In this document: in pieces, positions 25,222 to 32,846 of the stretch
Layout: each line of letters opens with the position of its first letter
Position numbering within the stretch: position 1 is the stretch's first letter
Assembly: GCF_009296175.1 (NCBI RefSeq)
Contig: NZ_VOSK01000001.1
Span: 217,641-281,640 of the forward strand
DNA length: 64,000 nucleotides
Direction of reading: 5' to 3'
Origin: Microvirga tunisiensis
GTDB taxonomy: Bacteria; Pseudomonadota; Alphaproteobacteria; Rhizobiales; Beijerinckiaceae
Translations under genes and position numbers: made by a program
The notes under the pieces: generated by a model
The model's database searches: none
What the model saw: only the letters and a program-made list of their open reading frames with translations
Told to the model about the DNA's origin: nothing

Positions 25222-28200
25222 TCAGGCAATCAGGCTCCAATCGGGCTGATCCGAAGTATAGGCGTATCCGTACAGAGCGATAAGGTTCTTCAACGTCTGT
25301 TCAGCCTTAGCTGAATCCGTCGGGAAGGCGAGATACTCCAGACCATTGAACGTAACGAGATCCAGGCCGAGGTGCGGGGCATTTGCCTTGAACGTCTTCA
25401 GCTTGTCGTCAGACAGGTTGTAGGTCTGACGCACGGCCGTCATCACGAGCTGCGGGGTGATCATCGTGCTGTTGCTCAGGACAATCGTCTTTCCGGCGTC
25501 GAGCTCCTGCTTGATCTCGGCGAAGTCGAGCGCTCCGCCGACCTTGAGGTTGCCAAGCTTGATGCGGATATCCTCGACCTCCTCCTCCGAGGTGATGAAC
25601 CCAAGGATCCGGCTCCCGTCGCTGGTGTTGGCGATCCAGAGGCGGCGACCGAAACCGAACTTGGTCTTGCCGAAGTGCTTCCAGATCAAGGGCAGAGCGC
25701 CCGAGATCATGATCTTCTCGCGGGCACGATGGTTCTTGATGCGATCCACCTGAACCTGCCAGAGCATCTCGGCCCGTGACTGATCCTCGACCTTCTCGAT
25801 ACGGCGTCCCCGCATGGCGAATTTCGGCATCACGCACTCGCCGTCTGGGCGGATGACATGAACCATTTCCCAGCCGTTGGAGGCCAAGCCCGTGGGCACC
25901 TCGATCCATACGTCCGCCGTCGACATGTTGAACCAGGTTTGGGGCATGTCAGTTGTGGAGCGGAGGAGGAGCGCCGTCTGGTACGCTTGGCTGAAATACG
26001 AGATGTTCGAGTTGGGGTCGCATTCGAGCTTGGTGACCTTAACCCGAGCGCCCGTGAAGGGATGGGTGTAGATCACGTTTTCGTCGATGGTGCGAACTTC
26101 CTCCCGCATGAACTCCGGCCCCGTGTCGAAATTGCCGTCCGAGATGAGTGCCATCACGTGGTTTGCGATCTCGGAGTCGAGGTAGGCGAACGCCTTCCGC
26201 TGCACGGCGATTGGGAGCGTCGCTGCCCGACGGAGGAAGACTTCGAGGGTGATGTAGCTTTGGCCCCGGTAGCTGCCCTTGGTCTCAAGGTCGTTGAGGA
26301 AGGTGATATCCTCCGGTTTGAGATCATCATAGCTGCCACCTTTGAGCTTTGCGTAGAACGAGCTCCAGCCTGAATACGCATGGGACGAGCGGTAGCTGTC
26401 CAGCGACGTAAAGAGACCGTTCGAGGTCGCCTGTCGGTGCCCCTGGCTCAGGGCGCCGAGGCTCGCCATGCGGGTCACGACAGACGAGAGATAGACCTTC
26501 TCAGCGGGGATATCGAGGGCAACGTACGATACCACAGGCGGCTGCTTTTGGTTGCTGCGATGCGACCGGCCGAGACCCTGAACGGCCTGATCCGCCTGCG
26601 ATCCGAGCTGCAGGACGTAGTGGCGCCGCTGCCGCTGGTTTCGCGCGAACAGGCTCGCGTGGTAATCCATTCCAGTGCCGCCGGCGCTGTTGCTGAAGAC
26701 AAGGATCTGTTTCTGGTCGTTCATAAAGGCCCGCCAGTCCTGACGGACGTCGCGCTCCGTGCGTGGCTCCAACTTGCTTGCGGCGTTAGCATCCCCGTGG
26801 TTGCCCAGAGCATCGACTGGCACGACGCGCTTAGACCGTCCGGTGATCTCCGCCACCTGGGACGTGCCAAAGTTTCCGAGAAGTGCTTCCAGCGGGCGAA
26901 TAAAGCCCGGCATGGACTGAATCTTCTCGATCAGGGCACGCTTGGCATCGACGTTCATGTCGATTGTGACCATGGAACCGTTCTTCTTGATCGCGAAGCC
27001 TTCCTTGTTGGTCAGGACCTCCGGCAAGGACTCTACGAACCGGATGAGTTCGCTCGCTGCCTGGAGCTTCGAGGCATCGATGTCGCCGCTATCGAGATGG
27101 CGGTCGAGCTCCGCTTCGAACGTGTTCTGCAGCTGGATGACGCAGGCTTCGCCGCGTGCGAGGGCCTTCTTGATGTCCTCGATGAGGCTGTGTGTCTTGA
27201 TCGAAACGATCAGGGTGTCGATCACGCGCTTGGAGAGTTGGGCGTAGAGCGCACCGAAATACGTGCCGCCGTTAGCCGTCCGGACTTGGCGCCAAGTTGG
27301 CTTCCAGCCCTTCTCATCGGCGGGCACGGCGTTCTCGATGCACGTCCGGGCAATGCTGGTGATCTCGTAGAGCATATTTGAGTATCGGTCGAACAACTCG
27401 ATGTCGTTGGCCGACATCGGGTGGATCAGCTCTTCGTAGCGGACACCCTCAAGGGAGAGCTGCCGGCAGACCATCTGCCCTGCGGCCTTGATGTGCGAGG
27501 TGATCGCTTCCAGTCCCGAGAGGCCCGCGCCACCGAAATCGTCGAAGAAGTCGGTGGGCTTGGCGTAGCTGGTCCCGGCGCCCCACAGACCAAGGCGGAC
27601 CATGTAGGCGAGATTGTCGAGCTCGGTTGCACCGGTGGCCGAGCAATAGACCACGCGAGCGTTCGGCAGGGCGTTCTGTAACTTGATGCCAGCGAGACCC
27701 TGCAGGGAGGTGGCGACGCCCCAGCCACCGTCGTTCTTGTTCGAATCCAGACCGTTGCGCATGTTCTGGCTCTCATCCAGCACGATGACGCCGTCGAAGT
27801 CCTCACCGACCCAATCTGTGATCTGCTTCAGGCGGTCGAAACGGCCGGTTTCATTTTGGCTTCGGAGAAGTGCATAGGTCAGATAAAGGATACCATTGCG
27901 CTTCGGTACCGCATGCTTGCGGTTGTAGTCGCCGAGATTGATCAGATTCTCGGTCGACATTCCCAGCATTTGCATGGCCTTAACGACATTCTCTCGATGC
28001 CTCTGCTTCTCGCCGACGACGATCGCCTTACGGCGGCCGCGGTTCCAGTTGTCGAGAATGATGCCGGTGGTTTCGTTGGTCTTGCCCGCGCCGGTACCGT
28101 CTGCAACGAGGAAGCCCAGCCGAGGCTCGGCATTGAGGTCAGGGTCAAACGGAAGAAGCTTGCTGTGAGCCTCGCCGGCGAGCACGATGCTCTCCAACTG

Positions 28201-29082
28201 AATGTCGGACAATGCACCGGAGCGGATTACCTCCGGGTCGAGCATGGGCTTATATGTCGGCGCGACTGGTTTGGACCCGGCAAGGGTCTTCGACTGAATC
28301 AGGGCCGCCGGATGGGGTTTAGCTTCGGCGAAGATTGCGCATTCCGGACGGTACTGGTCGTAGATCTCATTCACGCTGCCGGAATCATCTTCCGTCGGTG
28401 GATTGTGGGAGATCTCGATTGCCTTGCCCTTGGCCACTTTGGGCGGGCGGCGGGTGGCCGGATCGCGCACAGGAATGATGTCGAGCGCCTGACCGGCGGT
28501 CTTGTCGATCACTTTGATGTCTACGACTTCCGGAGCGACGGTGGCATCCGTTCCGCCGACATAAAGGTCCACAGCTGCATCCTCAATGTTGAAGCTGGCG
28601 ATGCGACCGGCATTGACGAACAGGTGATCGGATGGGGCGTCAGCCTTGCTGCGAACCACAGCGACACGAGTATCATCCGGGACGGCAAAGCCTTGGGGAG
28701 GAACGGATTGCGCGGGGCTGGACAGAATGATGCCGTTCGGGGAAGGGCTCTTCTTCTTGGGGGTAGCGCCGCTAGCCGAAACGATGGCGGCGGACACGCA
28801 GCTGTCGACAAGGATATTGTCGTTCTGGGCAATGCCGACGAGGCGGGCGGCGGCCCAAGTAGCTTCTATGTTTGCAGTTTTCGGGAGGGCGCACAGCTTG
28901 CGCAGCACTGCGACGGCGTTGAGAGAGGCTGCGCTGGATGGTGCGTCTGGGCCAATCTGATCGGCATAGCGGGCGAAGGCCGCCTGCATGGTCTCCATTG
29001 CAAGCTCCTGATCGCCTGCGTCGAGAGTGTGGCCGCGTGCGATCTTTTCCAGAGCCTTGGTCACTTCGGTTTGCGTCGCCAT
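25222..29082 (-). CDS. Strawberry-notch-type SF2 helicase (giant)
   Basis: 1286 residues from ATG 29082; longer frames upstream read through a terminator hairpin and are not real. Motif I is VADGTGAGKTNE (about 330), motif II is VIVLDESQNMRN and motif III is YCSATGATEL. The C-terminal helicase domain carries VFSNSAGGTGMDYHA and LGSQADQAVQGLGRSHRSNQ. DESQ and the GTGxDYHA...GRxHRSNQ block are characteristic of Strawberry notch (SNO) proteins, which in bacteria occur on phages and plasmids. The N-terminal 300 residues are low-complexity. The role on such elements is unproven, perhaps chromatin or replication-fork remodelling. Confidence 0.88.
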   Translation of the reverse strand: MATQTEVTKALEKIARGHTLDAGDQELAMETMQAAFARYADQIGPDAPSSAASLNAVAVLRKLCALPKTANIEATWAAARLVGIAQNDNILVDSCVSAAIVSASGATPKKKSPSPNGIILSSPAQSVPPQGFAVPDDTRVAVVRSKADAPSDHLFVNAGRIASFNIEDAAVDLYVGGTDATVAPEVVDIKVIDKTAGQALDIIPVRDPATRRPPKVAKGKAIEISHNPPTEDDSGSVNEIYDQYRPECAIFAEAKPHPAALIQSKTLAGSKPVAPTYKPMLDPEVIRSGALSDIQLESIVLAGEAHSKLLPFDPDLNAEPRLGFLVADGTGAGKTNETTGIILDNWNRGRRKAIVVGEKQRHRENVVKAMQMLGMSTENLINLGDYNRKHAVPKRNGILYLTYALLRSQNETGRFDRLKQITDWVGEDFDGVIVLDESQNMRNGLDSNKNDGGWGVATSLQGLAGIKLQNALPNARVVYCSATGATELDNLAYMVRLGLWGAGTSYAKPTDFFDDFGGAGLSGLEAITSHIKAAGQMVCRQLSLEGVRYEELIHPMSANDIELFDRYSNMLYEITSIARTCIENAVPADEKGWKPTWRQVRTANGGTYFGALYAQLSKRVIDTLIVSIKTHSLIEDIKKALARGEACVIQLQNTFEAELDRHLDSGDIDASKLQAASELIRFVESLPEVLTNKEGFAIKKNGSMVTIDMNVDAKRALIEKIQSMPGFIRPLEALLGNFGTSQVAEITGRSKRVVPVDALGNHGDANAASKLEPRTERDVRQDWRAFMNDQKQILVFSNSAGGTGMDYHASLFARNQRQRRHYVLQLGSQADQAVQGLGRSHRSNQKQPPVVSYVALDIPAEKVYLSSVVTRMASLGALSQGHRQATSNGLFTSLDSYRSSHAYSGWSSFYAKLKGGSYDDLKPEDITFLNDLETKGSYRGQSYITLEVFLRRAATLPIAVQRKAFAYLDSEIANHVMALISDGNFDTGPEFMREEVRTIDENVIYTHPFTGARVKVTKLECDPNSNISYFSQAYQTALLLRSTTDMPQTWFNMSTADVWIEVPTGLASNGWEMVHVIRPDGECVMPKFAMRGRRIEKVEDQSRAEMLWQVQVDRIKNHRAREKIMISGALPLIWKHFGKTKFGFGRRLWIANTSDGSRILGFITSEEEVEDIRIKLGNLKVGGALDFAEIKQELDAGKTIVLSNSTMITPQLVMTAVRQTYNLSDDKLKTFKANAPHLGLDLVTFNGLEYLAFPTDSAKAEQTLKNLIALYGYAYTSDQPDWSLIA

Positions 29083-29165
29083 GAGGTTCTCATCTTGCGG
29101 GCGGCAGGCGCCCGTCATTTTGGGGATTTGGGGAATTCCGCTGATCACCTGGTGAACCAAATAAA

Positions 29166-29192
29166 AATGCCCCGCATCCTGGCGGGGCCCTT
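29166..29192. terminator. Terminator upstream of the giant helicase gene
   Basis: GCCCCGC and GCGGGGC form a 7-base GC stem, with ATTTTTATTT beyond it on the minus strand and CCCTTTT on the plus strand. It would block read-through in both directions and shows that transcription of the helicase gene starts between 29160 and 29082 or that it is attenuated. Confidence 0.65.
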
Positions 29193-29397
29193 TTCCAATG
29201 CAAGTAGGCATAATGGCGTGGTTTTAGGTTCGCGAGACGGCAAAGGGTAGGTCAAAAATTGTTTGGCACCGGAAGGCTCTAGTACGGAGTCAACTGAACC
29301 TTCGGCTTACCATGGGTCGGGATTGAGCGCATCGTTTCATCGCCGCGATTGGAGGGTTAAACTCGCCGGGAACCTGAAATGATGAACTGCAGCAGCT

Positions 29398-29901
29398 TCA
29401 CCGGCAGGTGACTGCAGAGCCTTGCCTTGTACAAGAGATCGCCTGATCCTTGCTAAGCGAGAGCGCGGCATCCCAGTCCGGCCTATCCTGAGCCTTCGGG
29501 CGTCCACAGCAGGCAAAGGCCTCCCGGACATTAAACTTGTAGTAAGCCTGTAGGATCCCGGTCTGGACGCCAGTCAGCGCAGCCTCCTCGTTGTCGTCAG
29601 ACCACTCTGTAGAAAGATTGTCCCCGTTTGGCTTGACGGACATTAGGGTAAAGCTATCGGGTGCGCGATCAATCGCTGCGTAGCAGGCATCCGCTTTATC
29701 AAGTAGCGTAATCAGATCAGCTGGATAGCCTTGACGGGATAGATCGCTTTTCTTAGTAGCCAGCCGCACCGGATACCGGGCGTCGCCTTGGCAGAAGTCT
29801 GGTCCGCACGCACATTGCGCCCATGATCCCGGGGACAGTAAGAATGTCCCGAGACATGCGAATGCGAGACGGCACAGGTTCGTCATTCTCCCAGATACCA
29901 T
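29398..29901 (-). CDS. Exported cysteine-rich protein, unknown
   Basis: 167 residues from ATG 29901 (ATG 29886 would remove five residues). Signal peptide CRLAFACLGTFLLSPGSWA. The mature protein has eight or more cysteines, with clusters at CACGPDFC, ADACY, FACCGRP and SCTRQGSAVTCR, so several disulphides in the periplasm are likely. No enzymatic motif. It lies beside the IS-disrupted gene on the same strand, at the edge of the AT-richer insert. Confidence 0.6.
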   Translation of the reverse strand: MVSGRMTNLCRLAFACLGTFLLSPGSWAQCACGPDFCQGDARYPVRLATKKSDLSRQGYPADLITLLDKADACYAAIDRAPDSFTLMSVKPNGDNLSTEWSDDNEEAALTGVQTGILQAYYKFNVREAFACCGRPKAQDRPDWDAALSLSKDQAISCTRQGSAVTCR

Positions 29902-29944
29902 GTAGGGCTACAGATCTGGATCCTCCGTATCGGCCGGAGTGCGG

Positions 29945-30705
29945 TTACCATACCTTCTCCTCCCATTCTTTGTATTCTGAAATTTCCTTAAATTCTGCGG
30001 ATATACATCTCACTGTTGCTTCGAGCTTGTGTTCGAGGCACTGTAGGATGTGAGAAATAAACATGGAAATCGAAGCATCTATGTTCTTCCCGCCATGAAT
30101 CAGAATGACTATGGCCGTGGAAATTGCGGCCGTCTCTATGCACTCACGGAGAGATCTTTCGGAGTCGTGCTTAATATGTTCTTCCGATAAGACGTATCCC
30201 CACCCGACACGGTTTCGTTCGCGGGACTCGATAACTGGTACCTTCGTGCGAACGATCCTACACCGTCCTATTTTGACGTCTTTTAACTTCATTACGGTGC
30301 GCCACTCGGGATGCTTGAAGATGGTTCCGATCCGATGCGCAGTTACGGCGATCGCATCGGAACAAGGTCCGCCCTTTTGCCGCTCGTACTCTAAGATAGC
30401 ACCTTCCGGGTCGTTTACGTCTCCATAGATAATATGCTCTTCTGGGGTCGCATTGGACGGCGCATCACAGAGTAGCCGAATGCCGCTTTCACTTTCCCGC
30501 ATTCCAAAATAGGGATTGCCGAGTTCATCAACGTGATTTCGTGCTTGTTCGAGCAAATTATCAATACAATCCCGACAATCTCTAAGATCTTTATACTCTA
30601 ATCTTTCAAGGATATAGGAAAGGGCCATGCGGTAGTCGTTCGAAGGTATACCAGCATTGGCGAGTCTATCCGCCGAATCCGAAATTGCAGTCTCATCGGG
30701 ATCAG
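29945..30705 (-). pseudogene. 3' part of an unknown gene disrupted by the IS66-type element
   Basis: Removing the IS and one copy of its target duplication joins this part in frame to the part at 32082-32448. The result is one 375-residue protein reading LRDAFDQ then TDPDETAISD across the junction. This part encodes a Glu/Asp/Arg-rich, mostly helical region with Cys pairs (CRDCIDN, SDAIAVTAHRIG), a strand-rich middle (DVKIGRCRIVRTKVPVIES), a hydrophobic helix (AISTAIVILIHGG) and the C-terminus EYKEWEEKVW. Base composition is more AT-rich than the flanks, suggesting horizontal arrival before the IS hit. The family is unknown. Confidence 0.75.
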
Positions 30706-30713
30706 TTTGATCG
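30706..30713 (+). repeat. Target-site duplication, left copy (TTTGATCG)
   Basis: TTTGATCG here and again at 32082-32089 flank the insertion; 8 bases is the duplication length of the IS66 family. The alternative repeat GTAATTAC is inside the IS termini. Confidence 0.85.
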
Positions 30714-32081
30714 GTAATTACCCAGGCCCTTGCACGAGTCGGGCTTCGCTGATTCCATGCCTGTATGGGCCGCAGCGATCTTGAGCGTCTGAGCAAGGAA
30801 GAGCTGATCGAGCTGGTGCTGCGACTGCAGCGGCCGCAAAAGACCTCGCGCACGTCCTCAAAGCCGCCCTCGACCGATCGCAAGCAGCGTCGGGATCAGG
30901 CCAAGCCCGGCGGAGCCAAGCCTGGTCACGAAGGCCACAGCCGGATCCTCAGCGCCACGCCCGATGAGGTGGTCGAGCACCGTCCTGACCGGTGCTCGTG
31001 CTGTTCGGCTGTCCTGATGGCGGATTGGCCGGCGGAGACGATCAGCCTCCACGAGCAGATTGAGCTGCCGGCGGTGGCGCCCCGTGTCACCCAGCATCGG
31101 CGCCTGGCGGTGCGCTGCCGGGCGTGTGGAACGCGGGTCGCCGCGGCCGTGCCGGACGCCGCCAAGGGGACGCCGTTCGGGCCCCGCGTCCATGCCATGG
31201 CGACTTATCTCAAGACCTTCCAGGCTCTGTCCTACGAGCGGCTGCAAAGCGCATTCGCGGATCTGTTCGGGCTCACCGTCAGCCAGGGCGGCCTGATGAC
31301 CATGCTGCGCCGAGCGCAGGGCGCCTTTGCGGCCGAGCGCGACAAGGCGGTTGCGGCGTTGCGCCAGGCCAAGGTCATCGCTTCCGACGAGACCGGCGTC
31401 CGGATCGAGGGCTCCAACGCCTATCATTGGGTGTTTCGCTGTTCGGAGGCGGTGGTCCATCACGCCTCTCCAACCCGGGGCGCCAGCGTGATCCGGACCG
31501 TGATGGACGGGCACCGGCCCGAGGTCTGGTGTTCCGACCGCTACAGCGCGCAGCAGGGCCATGCCGACGCCCACCAGACCTGCCTGGCCCATCTTGCCCG
31601 CGACGTCGCCTATGCCGATGAGGCGAGTGAGGATATCCTGCCCTCCCGCCTCCAGCTGTGGCTGTACCGGGCCTTTGCCCTGGCGGAGGAGGTCGGATCC
31701 CTTGCCGCCTCGACCCTCGCTCGCAAGCGCCGGGCCCTGGAGCGAAGTCTGGACGCGATCCTGGCCGCGCCGACCTCCTGCGATCTGGCCCGTGACCTTC
31801 AGAGCAAGGTCCGGCGCGCCCGCGATCAGCTCCTGACCTTCGCCCACTGGCCCGGACTGGTTGATGCGACCAACAACGCCTGCGAACGCGCTCTCAGACC
31901 CGCCGTCATTCAGCGCAAGGTGACCAACGGCTATCGCTCCATGTGGGCCGCCGAGGGCGAAGCGGACATACGCACGGTCGTTGACACGGCTCGTCTCGGT
32001 CCGGCCACCAATGCGTTCAACACAATCCTTCAGACCGTGTCTGCCTGAACCTCAGTGCGAAATAGGGGCGTGGGTAATTAC
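30714..32081 (+). mobile_element. IS66-family insertion sequence (single-transposase, ISBst12-like type)
   Basis: 1368 bases with imperfect terminal inverted repeats starting GTAATTACCCAGGCCC on the left and GTAATTACCCACGCCCC on the right (reverse complement). GTAA is the conserved IS66 terminus. It carries only one transposase gene, without the tnpA/tnpB accessory genes of classical IS66, as in the ISBst12 subgroup. An 8-base duplication TTTGATCG flanks it. The clean, complete ends and exact duplication indicate a recent and possibly still mobile insertion. It interrupts the unknown gene 29945-32448. Confidence 0.88.
30765..32048 (+). CDS. IS66-family transposase
   Basis: 427 residues from ATG 30765. 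The N-terminus has the coiled segment LSKEELIELVLRLQRP and the SKPPSTD segment, followed by a zinc-binding region (CSCCSAVL, CRACGTR). The DDE catalytic core is visible as IASDETGVRIEG (first Asp), EVWCSDRYSAQQ (second Asp) and the Glu-containing ATNNACERALRP segment followed by RKVTNGYRS. The length and motif order fit the family and the frame is intact, so the enzyme may be active. Confidence 0.93.
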   Translation: MGRSDLERLSKEELIELVLRLQRPQKTSRTSSKPPSTDRKQRRDQAKPGGAKPGHEGHSRILSATPDEVVEHRPDRCSCCSAVLMADWPAETISLHEQIELPAVAPRVTQHRRLAVRCRACGTRVAAAVPDAAKGTPFGPRVHAMATYLKTFQALSYERLQSAFADLFGLTVSQGGLMTMLRRAQGAFAAERDKAVAALRQAKVIASDETGVRIEGSNAYHWVFRCSEAVVHHASPTRGASVIRTVMDGHRPEVWCSDRYSAQQGHADAHQTCLAHLARDVAYADEASEDILPSRLQLWLYRAFALAEEVGSLAASTLARKRRALERSLDAILAAPTSCDLARDLQSKVRRARDQLLTFAHWPGLVDATNNACERALRPAVIQRKVTNGYRSMWAAEGEADIRTVVDTARLGPATNAFNTILQTVSA

Positions 32082-32448
32082 TTTGATCGAACGCATCGCG
32101 GAGTTGATCAATTTGATCTTGGGTCAGTCCAGGGCGGTTGAATAGCCTTGCAACCACGGTCATTTGCATTCTGTTTGGAACGATGTCTAACACGTCCAGA
32201 GTCTGAACAACTCTTCCGTCGGGTGAAACCATCTCCACCGGGCGAGAGACGAAGCAGTTGATTACAAAGTCAGGTGGTTCGGTAGGAAAGGTCCGTTCCG
32301 CACCCTGCACAAGCTCAAGTCCCTCGCTGATCACCTCCTCGGTAATCAATTGATGGTCGTAGTCAAATTTAGTTCTCGTCAAATCGGTAATAAACTTGCA
32401 GAACTGTTCGCTAGTCAAATCGGGATATACCCAGCGGTCTATAGTCAT
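32082..32448 (-). pseudogene. 5' part of the unknown gene disrupted by the IS66-type element
   Basis: Begins at ATG 32448 with GGGAG 8 bases upstream (MTIDRWVYPDLTSEQF). As it stands the frame runs into the IS and stops at 32017, giving about 143 residues with a foreign tail. The first 120 residues look like a folded alpha/beta domain (VVQTLDVLDIVPNRMQMTVVARLFNRPG). The remaining 60% of the protein lies at 29945-30705. The right copy of the target duplication is its first 8 bases here (32082-32089). Confidence 0.75.
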
Positions 32449-32588
32449 CGTCGCATCTCCCTTAACGGTTACGCGTTGAACATGACCTAACTGCGCTTTG
32501 TTGAGTTTATGTCAGTTAAGCAAAACAATCTAGCAGCATCTCCGTTCGACTTCAGAAGCGATCTAATTGTAGGGGACTTCCCATTTTA

Positions 32589-32792
32589 GATGCTCATGAA
32601 GTCGAAACAGAGGAAGCGATTTACTGCGTCTGGAGACTACTTCGGGAGTACTACCGAGTTCCCTTTGCTGAATATCGTGCAGAGAGTTTGGACGGCGATC
32701 TGCCTAAGAGTTGGGACGTTGGCCCAAGGAAGAGCTACTGGGATGCAGCGAAGATCGCGTTGCCACATCTTGTCCTTCTCTTTGGCGCGTAG
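32589..32792 (+). pseudogene. Gene remnant without a start codon
   Basis: An open frame of 67 codons ending at TAG 32790-32792 reads DAHEVETEEAIYCVWRLL, then YYRVPFAEYRAESLDG, SWDVGPRKSYWDAAK and PHLVLLFGA, which has the composition of a real protein. The frame has been open since about base 32510 but contains no ATG, GTG or TTG. It is therefore probably the 3' end of a truncated gene, left in the AT-richer insert. Other frames here are less protein-like. Confidence 0.4.
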
Positions 32793-32796
32793 CAAT

Positions 32797-32823
32797 AAAA
32801 AAGCCCCGCCGAATGGCGGGGCT
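32797..32823 (-). terminator. Rho-independent terminator of the ParB-like gene
   Basis: AGCCCCGCC (32802-32810) / GGCGGGGCT (32815-32823) with a GAAT loop; on the minus strand the stem is followed by TTTTTTATT. It is 24 bases after the ParB-like stop. Confidence 0.9.
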
Positions 32824-32846
32824 CTGCGAAATCCAGTCTACAGATA

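Noticed and set aside
27856..29250. 464-codon open frame on the plus strand opposite the giant helicase
   Set aside because: It overlaps the helicase motifs on the other strand and shows no protein family; treated as a shadow.
30714..30721. GTAATTAC as the target-site duplication of the IS66 element
   Set aside because: It is a palindrome belonging to the IS termini (IS66 ends begin GTAA). The outer TTTGATCG pair restores the disrupted reading frame, whereas GTAATTAC does not.
30858..31847. Long open frame antisense to the IS66 transposase
   Set aside because: GC-rich coding DNA leaves long antisense frames; this one has no ribosome site or motif, and the transposase frame is well supported.
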